Positions 21,345-32,010 of a DNA stretch of 64,000 nucleotides are shown here, piece by piece. This DNA is from Mauremys mutica (Eukaryota > Chordata > Testudines > Geoemydidae), in assembly GCF_020497125.1 (NCBI RefSeq), contig NC_059072.1, forward strand, positions 306,422,781-306,486,780, in the 5' to 3' direction. The notes under the pieces are model-generated. The model did not search any database and had not been told where the DNA came from. It was given only the letters and a program-made list of their open reading frames with translations. Each line of letters opens with the position of its first letter. Positions within the stretch are counted from its first letter, which is position 1. A program made the position numbers and the translations under genes.

Positions 21345-21999
21345 TGTCATGGGGTCCACTCACTGCTAGGGCACCTCCTCCTGGTTGCTCTGGGGATTAG
21401 CTATTTGCATGTCCGACACCCCTGTCTGTTCCTCTCCCTGTGGTCTCTCTCTTTTTCTGGAACTTGGTGTGTCTTTCTTGAATCAGCCCTCTAGCCAGGT
21501 CACTAAAGTTTTCCCCTTCCAGAGTATCAAAGTCCCTTTATACCAAATGGAAGTCTTCCTTCACTGCCCTGACTGTGCCATGCCTCCAAAGGCTGGTAGG
21601 GGAGCCCACACCCACCCGCCACTCTGGGTTCCAGTCCAGGGACCCAGTCTCTAGCAATGGAGGCCTGCTTATTCCCAGACCATATTGCACTTCCTCTGGA
21701 CTCTTTCCTACACATTCCTATTTCTTAGCTCTACCTTCTGGCTCTCCCACTCTCTGGGTTACCAGTCCAAATTCCCTTCTCCCATGGAATGACTGCAGAC
21801 TACTTCCCCTGCAGCCTCCTTTCTGCTGTCAACTTCCTGTCTTTATACCAGCCTTGCCCATTCCTTCTCAACTGGGCTCCATCTCCAGGCAGCTTTTCCA
21901 GCCATGGTTCTCTCTGAGGTGCAGCCTTTCAATTTAATTGGCTCCTTCTCCGCCTCATTAACACTTTCAAGGCTAGTATCAGGTGAACACCCTGTCCCA
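21345..21999 (-). mobile_element. Solo LTR, family D
   Basis: A 655-bp unit begins TGTCATGGGGTCCAC and ends ACACCCTGTCCCA. It is flanked by a perfect 5-bp duplication AGCCT (21340-21344 and 22000-22004). The minus orientation is suggested by TATAAAG read on the minus strand at 21847-21841. The 120-codon plus-strand frame inside is a by-product. Confidence 0.85.
21841..21847 (-). promoter_or_regulatory. Probable TATA box of LTR family D
   Basis: On the minus strand GGTATAAAGACAGG lies about 155 bp from the LTR start. It is used here to orient the LTR. Confidence 0.45.
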
Positions 22000-22004
22000 A
22001 GCCT

Positions 22005-22647
22005 CCATGCTCATCTAACCTGCACTGGGTCTGAGGCACCGAACCAGGGAATTGTAACTCCCCACGCTGCTGTGGGGCCTTTTGGATTGTTGTGTCCAGT
22101 GGTAGTTGTATGCAGCAGAGGATCTCCCCCAGTATATTCACTTATTAGGTAACTCAGCATACTTTGATTATTCAGCCTGCCTGTTGAACTGCTATGCAGC
22201 AACAGTATTGGTGGTGATACTGTCTCAGGTACTACATTATGATACAAAATCAAATTCCTCCTGACGCTTCCAAAAGGATTGTAGAGATCACGTATGATGG
22301 GATTTACTAAGTATGCCCAAGTAGAGCCACTGTAGACCACAACCATAAAACATGGCATACAAGCTGAAAATACTCAGGTCTGGATTCACCAGTATACTCT
22401 GTCTGCTTTGCATTGTTCTGGTGACAAAGTGGCCTTTCATTGTTGGAGCTATGCAAAGCAACTGAAATGTATTTGTGAATCTGGCCTAGGCCAGGCATCA
22501 CACTGCCTCTATAGTACCGTTTTGTCAACATACTCTCGTTCAAAATTCCCACACAAAGTCAAATGAGACAATGAGTTAAAGTATGCAGCTGCACAGAGCC
22601 AGCAATAATGTTTTCAGGGTAGATTTAGTATAATCAAGTCCACTCAG
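22005..22647. other. No recognisable feature
   Basis: Unassigned. Overlapping open frames on both strands (22011-22358 and others) have no recognisable features. Confidence 0.5.
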
Positions 22648-22937
22648 GCCTGGTCTACACTAGGGTGGGGGGTCGAACATAGCGACTTCAGCTATGCGAA
22701 TAGCGTAGCTGAAGTCGAAGTACCTTAGTTCGGGCTACTCACCCATCCAGACGCCGCGGGAACGAAGTCCGCGGCTCCCCCGTCGACTCCGCCACCGCCG
22801 TTCGCAGTGGTGGAGTTCCGGAGTCGACAGGAGCGCGTCGGGAGTTCGAACTATCGCGTCTAGATTAGACGCGATAGTTCGAACTCCGAGAAGTCGAACG
22901 CCGCCCGTCGACCCGGCAGGTAAGTGTAGCCCTACCC
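22648..22937. mobile_element. PIF/Harbinger-like MITE with internal palindromes
   Basis: Ends GGCCTGGTCTACACTAGG and ...AGTGTAGCCCTACCC, flanked by TCA (22645-22647) and TAA (22938-22940), i.e. a TNA-type 3-bp duplication with one change. The interior is CpG-rich and folds repeatedly: 22-bp arms GGAGTTCGAACTATCGCGTC... at 22840-22886 with a 3-bp loop, a shorter hairpin around CGACTTCAGCTATG near 22681-22720, and a GTCGACTCC pair. No protein is encoded. Confidence 0.75.
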
Positions 22938-22940
22938 TAA

Positions 22941-23847
22941 GTCTCTGTCTGTGAGATGTAATCATTAAGCTATATGCACCAGAATGAAATAGGAATGTGT
23001 ATTGTTGTGTACACACTTATCCAGTGGATAACTACAGTAGTACCTTAACCTCTGAAATGTAATTAGAAACAAACATTGGCTAGTGACAGAGGGTGGTTAC
23101 ATATGAAAGATCTTAGCAACTACAGGGAACTCTTGTTTCCAATAATTTATATTAAAAATAGGATCCACTTTCTTTATGAAAGCTTATTGAGCTGATGAAG
23201 ATAGCTTGTTTGAATTTCTCAATATAAAGAACAAAAATGTGGAACACATTTTTTGTTTGAAATCCTCCAAATACATGGGGCCAGATCAGAACCTAGTTTA
23301 CATGGACTTGGCAGGGACATAAGGGGGCATAAGACCGTAGACATACTATCCTGCATGGCCTTCCTGGACTTTGTCTTCTGGCATGTGTGGGTGAACAAAT
23401 TCTGTGTGCCTACTACTCACCTTTAGCAAGTGAGTCAGAGTGGTGGAAAAGAACATTGGCTCAACCTCTGCATTGCAGTGGCCACTGTATCTGAGCTAGT
23501 GCAGGGTTGTCTTAATCTGGAACTAGCCGGGAAGTAGAACAGAGGAATATCCCAGGGGTGATAGAAAAGAATTGTCTTTCTCTCTGTGGGCAACAGAGCT
23601 ATGCACCACTCCTTATGCAGGGCAGATTGTCTAAATACAGTCCCACCCTCTATTTTTATTAAGATGAGTATGAGTTTTAAACTGGACATTTTGCCTATCA
23701 TATTTAGACATGCAAATACTCTTGAGTGAACATTGCTTCTATATTGCTATTCCATGTCAGAAAATAAATCCATTGAATCCTACATCAATAAATCATTAAT
23801 TTAACTGTAAGTAAAATCACACAATACAGAATAATAATATAAGAACT
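22941..23847. other. No recognisable feature
   Basis: Unassigned AT-rich sequence. A GAGCTGATGAAGAT string at 23189-23202 was considered as a ribozyme core and rejected. Confidence 0.5.
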
Positions 23848-24222
23848 AGGGGCCACCAAATGAAATTAATGGGCAGCAGGTTTAAAACAAATAAAAGGAA
23901 GTTCTTCACACAGCGCAGTCAACCTGTGGAACTCCTTGCCTGAGGAGGTTGTGAAGGCTAGGACTATAACAGGGTTTACAAGAGAACTAGATGAATTCAT
24001 GGAGGTAAAAATCCATTAATGGCTATTAGCCAGGATGGGTAAGGAATGGTGTCCCTAGCCTCTGTTTGTCAGAGGTGGAGATGGATGGCAGGAGAGTGAT
24101 CACTTGATCATTACCTGTTAGGTTCACTCCCTCTGGGGCACCTGGCATTGGCCACTGTCGGTAGACAGGATACTGGGCTGGATGGACCTTTGGTCCAGTA
24201 TGGCCATTCTTATGTTAGAAGT
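23848..24222 (+). mobile_element. CR1 LINE 3' end fragment
   Basis: From TAGGGGCCACCAAATG through AGGTTTAAAACAAA and CCATTAATGGCTATTAGC to the terminus TGGCCATTCTTATGTT. This is the 3' end of the CR1 family also present at 35845-37692. The fragment holds only the end of ORF2 and the 3' UTR, as usual for 5'-truncated copies. Confidence 0.9.
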
Positions 24223-24419
24223 GACACAAAATGTCACACTAATTGTAGCGATGTTTCAGCAATGCTGCCACATGCAGGATGAAATTCTAGTGTCTTAATA
24301 TTATCTCTCAGGTTTATAGCAACCCAATACTAAATATTGTTTAGATGGTATAGCACCCCAGACCGGCTTTACCAGTTAGACTAGACACTAAGCTTTTTTG
24401 TTAGACATAGTGAACTAAA

Positions 24420-25430
24420 AGGCACACTGGAACATATACAAAGCTGTGTAACTGGAACCTGATTAAACTTGTGACTGGGTCCCTGAAGTGCAACCTGGAA
24501 TGTGGGACTGCTGAGCCCTCCAAACCCACCAACCTGGGCTGCCTCTCACACTGTGGTGCTGGTATCAAGCTACAAGCCTCTGACAGGCCTTGCACTTACA
24601 GACATCCATAGGCAGGGACACACCCAACTCAGTTATATGAATGATCTCCCAGCCACTCATGAACCATCAATAGGGAGGCTTCAGCCAGTTTCCCCCACCC
24701 CAGCTTCCCAGTCTTACAACCAAGAACTGTACTGTCTTGCACTGGTCAGAAGTCTGGCCAGTGTAAGCTCATTACTTAGTTTGCCACTTCTTCACAGGAA
24801 AGTGGACATGCACCAGCCTTTGAAACCTGTGTTGAGATTTTCCCAAGCACTTCAACCAAAACACACTGTTTTAGGGTAAAATATAAAACATATTAATTAC
24901 AGAGAGATAGATTTTAAGTGATTATAAGTAACAGGCATAGAGATCAAAGCTGATTACACAAGAAATAAAAATAGAATTTAAACTGTGTTTCTAACTTTAA
25001 CAGACTAAGCAAGATTTGAATGTCTCACCCTTTCAGGTGGTACAGACTGGACCACTTTCCAGCCTGAGACCAAACTTCCCTGGTTCATAGTCTGTGTCCT
25101 CCAGACATTCTTCTGGACATTGTGATGTGGGAGGGAAGTGTCTGTCTCCTTCCCTGGCTCCCCTCCAATAGAGTCAGAGGCCCTGCCTCTTATACTTCCT
25201 GTCCCACCTCTCAAATTCTGGCATGAGGGTTAGATCTCCCTCCCCAACAAAAACTTACAGGGTTATTCAAAAGGATTATATAGAACTTTTAGAGGATCAA
25301 GTGAGAAGAATAGCTGAAACCAGCAACTATCTCTTTGTCTTCGCTGGATTGATCTCCATTTCAACCTGATGACTGCAAAATGTTTCAGGAATGCCTGAGT
25401 CAGCAGATAGTGCATAAAAAATGTCACAAG
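24420..25430 (-). mobile_element. Probable LTR-retroelement sequence, antisense
   Basis: The run from CTGGGTCCCTGAAGTGCAAC through AGTGATTATAAGTAACAGGC to GATAGTGCATAAAAAATGTC resembles a chelonian LTR or retroviral flank that I know. I cannot find TG/CA ends or a target duplication, so limits and orientation are approximate. It encodes no protein. It abuts a DIRS gag fragment on the right. Confidence 0.35.
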
Positions 25431-25504
25431 ATACTAGGTATCTTAAAGTCCTCCATGCCTGGAAGATTGGCCATGCCAACTAATAATTGCTGTTAGAGCC
25501 AGCA

Positions 25505-26065
25505 AGATGTCTCTGGTAGATAGTGGCATCAGCAGTGCCTACCTCTAACAAGGCAGAGAGACCGTTTCAGGTCCTTTCAGTTGGGTTTGAATATCTCTAC
25601 CCACACCCAATAACTGGATCCTTGGTGGTAGCTGCAGTGCATGAGCCATCCAGGCAGCAAGGGCCTCCGAAAATGATTTCAAAAGAAAAGGATCCCAAAA
25701 AATTAGATTTGGCAGAAACAGCTATTTGTGCTCAAGTTTACAAATGCACATTGCTAATTACCAAGCACTCCTGGCCAAATACGGTTATCTTATCTGGGAC
25801 ATGGTATCTCAATTTGTTGGAAAACTCCCTCAAGACAACAGGGAAGAATGTAAGTCCATTACTGGTGATTAACAACTGGTGACATTTATATTTTTGCTGA
25901 CTGATGTTAGATGCACCATACACAGTGGCATGAACAATTGCCATCTTCAGAGATACTGAAGGAGGTCCAGACAACAGTTGAGGAGCTCACATTCAAAGGT
26001 TGCAATCTCTTCAGTGCAAAAAAAACGATTAAGCCCTGCACTCCCTGAAATGCAGCAGTGTGGGA
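25505..26065 (+). pseudogene. DIRS gag fragment
   Basis: A piece of the DIRS ORF1 protein. The frame 25523-25882 contains ERPFQVLSVGFEYLYPHP and KDPKKLDL, aligning with the VPSKG...FLFSHF and PRKMELL stretch of the 46.8-kb copy. In the next frame, 25750-25870 reads IANYQALLAKYG...LPQDNREECKSI, the conserved helical block, followed after a damaged section by EVQTTVEELTFKGCNLFS (about 25960-26010). Several frameshifts and a deletion make it non-functional. Both sides are truncated, and neither LTR nor inverted terminal repeats adjoin. Confidence 0.72.
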
Positions 26066-26231
26066 ACAGACTAGTCAGAGCAACTTGGTGACAGATTGCT
26101 ATAGTACCAACTTCTCATTATTGTCCTTTTAACATAGTTTTTAAAAACCAAACTGAAAAAACAAATTTCATCATGTGACCTTATAATGACACCCACATGG
26201 TTCATCAGTAGGGTTGGAATCTTTACACTCA

Positions 26232-26760
26232 TAGACTTTTAAGGCAAGAATGGACCATTGTGATTATCTAGTCTGACAACCTGCACATCATCCCTCACGG
26301 TTTTTTCTACAGGACCCCTGCATCCTTCAGTGCACAGAATGTTGACCTGTCTAGGGATGAGTAGGGGTTGTGTAGTGAAGGGTTGCCTGTAAGACCTCTG
26401 CTTTATCTATCCACTCCTGTAATAGACTCCTAACCCCTGGCTGAGTTACTGAAGTCTTCAAATTATGATTTTAATACTTCAAGTTACAGAGAATCCATCA
26501 TTTACTCTAGTTGAAACCAGTTAGTGATCTGTGGCCTATGCTGCAGAGAAAGGCAAACCATTCCCAGGGTCTCTGCCAATCTGACATGCAGAAAAATTCC
26601 TTTCCAACCCCAAATATGGTGATCAGGTACACCATGAGCATGTTGGCAACACCCACCAGCCAGATGCCTGGGAAAGAATTCACTGTAGTTACTCAGAGCC
26701 CTCCCCATCTAGTGTCCCATCTCCAGTGATTTGGGATATTTTCTACTAGCAGTCTCAGAC
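26232..26760 (-). mobile_element. CR1 3' region, antisense, second subfamily
   Basis: The plus strand begins CTCATAGACTTTTAAGGC and GACCATTGTGATTATCTAG, the complement of a CR1 3' end. It continues with CTGAGTTACTGAAGTC and TCCTTTCCAACCCCAAATA. It is diverged. A stretch at about 26287-26415 does not belong to CR1 and is repeated at 27846-27960. Confidence 0.75.
26287..26415 (+). repeat. Unknown short repeat, copy 1, inside CR1
   Basis: Aligns with 27846-27960 over about 115 bp with roughly 80% identity by eye. Shared phrases are GTGCACAGAATGT, TCTAGGGATGA and GAAGGGTTG. It interrupts the CR1 sequence, so it is an independent mobile unit or a segment copied between the two places. Confidence 0.5.
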
Positions 26761-26939
26761 CTCTGTGATTTGAGATGATAGAGTAAATCTATAGTAATAG
26801 TAGGTTGTCATCTTATATGTAGATCAGCACTAGAGGGGGATGAGATACTTTGCCAGTAGGTTTTAGATATTTGATCATAATGGAATGGTGAAACTCAAGA
26901 ATCTCTTTGGCTCTGGAGGGCAGTGTACTCTAAGTGATC

Positions 26940-27765
26940 ACAGACCCTTATGCATGTTCCCCTAAGCTTGACCCCTTGTGTACCATCCCATCCAGTCCCA
27001 GTCCCTTTTCTTCCCCATCCCTGACTCCTTATCTCAGTCCCATTCTCCTCACGTACTTAGATCCAGTCTCCACTCCTCAGGCTTCTCATCCCAGTCCATC
27101 TCCTTGCACAACCAGTCTAGTTCCCCCTCCTGGCTCCTTTCCTGATATCTCTCATCTCCTCCTGGGCTCCAGTTGTCCCTAAGTCCCTGTTTCCTGCCCT
27201 CCATCTGGTTCCCAGTCCCAGTTTCAATCATCCTTGGGTTTATCATAAAATCTCAGTCATTCCGCCACCCATGCTCAGGTTCCTTCTCAGTCTCCACCCC
27301 TTCCCTGTTTCTTCTCCTTGGCTCCTTGTTCTAATCTTTTTTACCAGACAGACTCAGTTCTCCCCATCCAAACAAGCTCCTTGTCAGATGTATCACCTCT
27401 GCCCTCATTCCTCCACTCAATGCCTTCCAGTCTTCGTCTCCTCCTCTTCCCACAGCTTTTCATCTGATCTCAGTGTTCTCCCAACTGGCTCTCAGTCCTC
27501 TTGCTCCCCCTCCATTCCCCTCACCGTCTCACAGTTCTTGTCTCCCCCAGCTCTAAGTCAGGTCTCCTTGCCCAGCAACTCCCAGTCTCTCTCTACTGCT
27601 CCATCCTCTCAGACCCAGTTTTTCTCCCCACAATCCCACTCTCAACAGCCTCCTTGTCCAAATCTTTTTTCTTTTCTTCCTCCACCCAGTTCATCTCTTG
27701 TCCCCTCTGTGTTTGAGTCAGATGGCTTCTTCCTCCATGCTGCTTGGCTAGTAGGGTGTCACTGA
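26940..27765. repeat. Pyrimidine-rich degenerate repeat tract
   Basis: Over 800 bp are dominated by C and T on the plus strand, with CCCAGTC, TCTCC and CTCCTT words recurring without a fixed period. The 164-codon frame at 27271-27765 is a low-complexity serine/proline/leucine translation of this tract, not a gene. It is probably a decayed minisatellite. Confidence 0.7.
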
Positions 27766-27845
27766 CAGCACAGGAGAGACAAGCTCCCTGTTCTCAGTTA
27801 TGGTGCCTGGCCCCACCATATTATGGTAGTCTTTAATTACATCAT

Positions 27846-27960
27846 CACTCACTATTTTTTCCACAGAACCCCTTCTTCCTTCCGTGCACAGAATGTGGAC
27901 CTGCTCTAGGGATGAACAAGGATTGTGTAATGAAGGGTTGTCTGTAAGACCCCTGCTCCA
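27846..27960 (+). repeat. Unknown short repeat, copy 2
   Basis: Partner of 26287-26415, in the same orientation and about 1.55 kb away, outside any CR1 sequence. No open frame. Confidence 0.5.
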
Positions 27961-27964
27961 TTTA

Positions 27965-28400
27965 TTTTGGATGTTGGAAGCTGTGCACCTTTTGTGAACT
28001 GGGATAATGGCAGGCCTATGCCTGCTCATTGCTCAAAGCCCCACTCCTCAACTGACGGGGAGAGGCCAGTGTAATTGCAGGGGACAACAAATGAAAAAAC
28101 ATGGATGGGAGTGAAGGTCAGAGGATGAAAATCAGGTAACTGGAAGGGGACATTGAATAGACACACAACATTGCCCATTGCTCCTCAAAACTGTCTAAGG
28201 AGTCAGTGGACATTAACGAAGGGAACTCTGCTTGGAGGTGTGACTGAACAAGGGAACAGAAATAGGAGCCACAGTTGCAGAGTACCCCCCGTCTAACTTC
28301 CTCCTCCAGGTATGATGGATGGCCATTTGTTCAGCACCAGGAGGAGGTTGACGAGGTGGTCTTGCAACTTTGTGGGGCCATGGCTAGGACGTACATAAAT
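27965..28400. other. Unassigned sequence left of the large LTR
   Basis: An open frame beginning at 28275 (RYDGWPFVQHQEEVDEVVLQ) runs into the LTR insertion. Across the insertion the next codons from 29990 read VM-stop, so the frame is not long. I do not recognise it. Confidence 0.4.
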
Positions 28401-28406
28401 CAGGTG

Positions 28407-29989
28407 TGTGACAGGTTGGATCACAGAAACCCCCTTGGGAACTACCAACTAATGTGCCAAGACTACTTCTGACCCTGCTTTCCCTGCCAGCTTGGGACTC
28501 CAGCACTCTTTCTTGTTGAGCCAGACACGCCAGTCTGCTCCAGCACAGACCCAGGGTCTGAACCACATGCCCCAAAGTTGCAGACTTAACTGAAAGCAGG
28601 TTAAGATGTGTTCCTGTCTTTAACACTCAGATGCCCAACTCCCAATGGGGTCTAAACCCCAAATAAATCCATTTTACCCTGTATAAGCTTTACATTATAA
28701 AGCTTTATAGCTTTAACTCATAAATTGTTCGCCCTCTATAACACTGATAGAGAGATATGCATAGCTGTTTGCCCCCCCCAACCCCCCCAGCTATTAATAC
28801 ATACTCTGGGTCGGGGTCGGCAAACTCTGGCACGCGGCTCGCCAATGTAAGCACCCTGGCGGGCCGGGCCAGTTTGTTTACCTGCTGTGTTGGCAGGTTT
28901 GGTGGACTGTGGCTCCCACTGGCTGCGGTTCGCCATCCCAGGCCAATGGGGGCATCGGAAAGCAGCGTGGGCGAGGGATGTGCTGGCCGCGGATTCCCGC
29001 CACCCTTATTGGCCTGGAATGGTGAACCATGGCCAGTGGGAGCTGCTGTTGGCTGAACCTGCCAATGCAGCAGATAAACAAACTGGCTCGGCCCTCCAGG
29101 GTGCTTACCCTGGCGAGCCGCATGCCAGAGGTTGCAGACCTTGCTCTGGGTAAATTAAGTAAAATGTGATTCTTGTTAAATACAGAAAGTAGGTTTTAAG
29201 TGGTTCCAAGTAGTGACAGACAGAACAGACTGAATTACCAAGTAAAATAAAACAAAATATGCAAGTCTGAGCCTAATACAGCAATATAATAAAACTGAGT
29301 ACAGATAAAATCTCACCCTCAGAGAAGTTCCAGTAAGCTTCCTTTTACAGACTAGTCTCCTTCTAGTCTGGGTCCAGCAATCACTCACACCCCCTGTAGT
29401 TACTGTTGTTTGTTCCAGTCTCTTCGGGTATCCTTGGGGGTGGAGAGGCTATCTCTCTAGCCAGATGAAGACAAAATGGAGGGGTCTCCCAGGGGTTTAA
29501 ATAGACTTTCTCTGTGGGTGAAGACTCCCTCCTCTCTCCTATGCAAAATCCAGCTTCAAGATGGAGTTTTTGGAGTCACATGGGCAAGTCACATGTCCAT
29601 GCATGACTCAGTTTTTACAGGCAGCAGCCCTTGTTTATATGCTACCCTGAATATCCTCAAGTAGACTTCTTATGTGGATTGGAGCCTTCCAAGATTCATT
29701 GTCCTTTAAGTGTTTCTTGATTGGGCACTTAATTTGCACATTCCTTTCTCAAGAAGCTGACAAAATGCTTTACTAAGGCTACTTAGAAATCAAGCAAGTA
29801 CACAGCCAATATTCATAACTTTGAATACAAAAATGACACATGCATACAAATAGGATAAATAGATTCAGTAGATCATAACCTTTACAGAGATATGTCACAT
29901 CGCATATGTAGCATAAAACATATTCCAGTTATGTCATATATACATTCCTAAGCATATTTCCATAAAGCCTTATGGGGTGCACCGTCACA
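28407..29989 (-). mobile_element. Large LTR, family E, split by a hAT MITE
   Basis: The outer ends are TGTGACAGGTTGGATC and GGGTGCACCGTCACA. They are flanked by a perfect 5-bp duplication AGGTG (28402-28406 and 29990-29994). Without the nested MITE it is about 1.24 kb. The minus orientation is suggested by TATTTAAACCCC on the minus strand near 29505. It encodes no protein and no internal retroviral region adjoins, so it is a solo LTR. Confidence 0.82.
28812..29143. mobile_element. Foldback hAT MITE nested in LTR family E
   Basis: A 332-bp element starting CGGGGTCGGCAAACTC and ending GAGGTTGCAGACCTTG. It is flanked by a perfect 8-bp duplication CTCTGGGT (28804-28811 and 29144-29151). The two halves are long inverted repeats (for example CCACTGGCTGCGGTTCGCC against GGTGAACCATGGCCAGTGG), so almost the whole element can fold on itself. 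It is non-coding and mobilised in trans. Confidence 0.9.
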
Positions 29990-29999
29990 AGGTGATGTA

Positions 30000-30230
30000 G
30001 ATTAAAGTGCAGCCTCTGGAGGAGTCGGAAGAGGGGCTTCAACCTGATCTACGTAGATGTGCACCAGGGTCTCCCTCTCACTGCAACAAGGACAGGTATC
30101 TGATTTTTTCCAGACTAAGACTCAAGACAAGATGACTGAGCTATAGGCTAAAATATCCTTGCACCATGTTTCTGCCTGATTTTAAAGCAGGGACTTTTTG
30201 CACGTGAAGCAACTGTGATAACCATTACAG
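30000..30230. other. Unassigned sequence right of the LTR
   Basis: No feature I can name. Confidence 0.4.
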
Positions 30231-30235
30231 TGAGG

Positions 30236-30700
30236 CAGATGATTGCAGTGGAAAAAAGGACAGTTTCATGGTTAAGTCAGTTGAGTGCTGGCCTGGAGAA
30301 CTGGAGTCTATCCCTGCCTCCTCCACAGAGTTCCTATGTGATGCTAGGCAAGTTGCTTGAACCAGACTTTTCCCAGGTGGTCACTAGTTGTGAATTCCTC
30401 ACTTTTTGTGGTGCTCAATTTGAAATCCTGATACCTGATTTGCAGAAGAGCAAAGCTCTCTCAGCTGAAACTGAAGTCAATAGGAACTGTATCTTGAGCA
30501 TATCATGTACTATATAGTGCTAAAAAAAAAATCAGGTCCTAAATGTCTCATATTGGGCAGTCAACATTTTTTATCTTAATCTGTTCCCCATCTGTAAAAT
30601 AGGGGAAACAATACCCAGTTGTATCACAGGGATGTTGTGAAGGTTGATTAACATTTGTTAAGCGCTCAGATCCTATAGAGATGAGCACCATAAAAAAGCT
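30236..30700 (+). mobile_element. MIR-like SINE with an internal insertion
   Basis: The tRNA-like head is at about 30265-30330 (TTTCATGGTTAAGTCAG... then CTGGAGTCTATCCCTGCC as B-box region). The core (GATGCTAGGCAAGTTGCTTGAACC, 30341-30363) leads into an unrelated section of some 200 bp. The family then resumes with CCCCATCTGTAAAATAGGGG (30586-30605) and TTAAGCGCTCAGATCC. Order and wording are those of MIR/CORE-SINEs, which supports the antisense copy at 1612-1828. Confidence 0.75.
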
Positions 30701-30704
30701 CATG

Positions 30705-31370
30705 TTGAAATTAATAGTTCTGTATTCAAAGCAGGGTTTGGCTAGTGTGTAGTAAATCGGGCCTAGGTCCACATAATGAATATTTAAAATAATTAAAAAT
30801 ATTGAACAGCAGTTCATTAAATGAGTACAATCCCTCCTGTGCATTGAATCAGGCAGGATCTTGTGTTAAAAATAGTATTGAATCATTTAAATAAAGACTG
30901 TATAATAAGGCATGTGTACCAGGGAGCCAAAGTAAGGTTTTACAGGCATATTTTTAATTACTATATAAATTGTTGGAAGGCACGTCTGTGCTACAAATAT
31001 AAGCAATGTGTTGGCCAATATATGCTGGTCCTGTAGTCATTATTTAAATAAAGCCCAAGTATCCACTTCCTAATATGTACCTGTGTATATAAATGTTTTA
31101 ACTGCACCAAATATATATTAGTATGCATTAAGCACAAATATTATAGCAGTTGTATGGCCTAAATTTGCCTACACCTTTACTATAATCCTATTCTTATTCT
31201 AAGTATCCCATAATACCTTGTATTTAACTGAAGTAAGTTTTCGCTTAAATTGTCAAGATCCATCATATGACTATTTTATCATAGCAACAAGTAGAGAGTT
31301 TTTCTCACAAGCCAGTACTGGAGTGTCCCAAAGGAGGACAAGACATATGATTGTTCTACCCTATTACAGA
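30705..31370. other. No recognisable feature
   Basis: AT-rich unassigned sequence up to the target duplication of the next MITE. Confidence 0.5.
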
Positions 31371-31378
31371 CCTGGGGA

Positions 31379-31788
31379 CAGGGGCGGCTCTAGCTTTTTG
31401 GCCGCCCCAAGCAGTCATGCGCGGGAGGCGCCCCGGAGCCGCGGGAGCAGCGGACCTCCCGCGGGCATGACTGCAGAGGGACCGCTGGTCCCGCGTGGCT
31501 CGGCTGGACCTCCCGCGGCTGCGGACGGCTTGCGGGTCCGGCGGCTCCGCTTGAGCTGCCGCAGTCATGCCTGCGGGAGGTCCAGCCGAGCCGCGGGACG
31601 AGCGCCCCCTCCGCAGTCATGCCTGCGGCAGGTCCGCTCGTCCCGGGGCTCCGGTGGACCTCCCGCAGGCATGACTGCGGCAGGTCCGCCGGCCCAGCCT
31701 GCCGCCCCCCCCCGGCAGCAGGGGACGCCCCCTAGATTTGGCCGCCCTAGGCACCAGCTTGTTTTGCTGGTGCCTAGAGCCGCCCCTG
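31379..31788. mobile_element. GC-rich hAT-like MITE, family M, copy 2
   Basis: A 410-bp element from CAGGGGCGGCTCTAGC to GCCTAGAGCCGCCCCTG. It is flanked by a perfect 8-bp duplication CCTGGGGA (31371-31378 and 31789-31796). It is very CpG-rich, with facing copies of GCATGACTGC and GACCTCCCGC. The 226-codon frame crossing it (31218-31898) exists only because of this composition. Confidence 0.93.
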
Positions 31789-32010
31789 CCTGGGGAGGTG
31801 CCTTAATGCCCTTTGGTACCTGGAATGTATGTGTTCACAACAAAGATAAGGGGTACAGCATGGTATCAGAAAAACAAGGTAGAAAGCCGATTAGTTAAAT
31901 CTAGTTTCAGATGACGTACACAATACCTTTTACTGGTAAACAAGTAACGTGTAAAAGGGTGTAAATTTGGGAGTACACATACATAAAGTGAATGTAACAA
32001 TACTGCATGA

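Noticed and set aside
23189..23202. CTGATGA hammerhead core
   Set aside because: No GAAA at the needed distance and no stems around it.
27271..27765. 164-codon serine/proline-rich frame
   Set aside because: Translation of a pyrimidine-rich repeat tract, with a second open frame in another phase.
31218..31898. 226-codon plus-strand open frame
   Set aside because: It crosses a GC-rich MITE with exact 8-bp duplication on both sides; low stop density is due to base composition.
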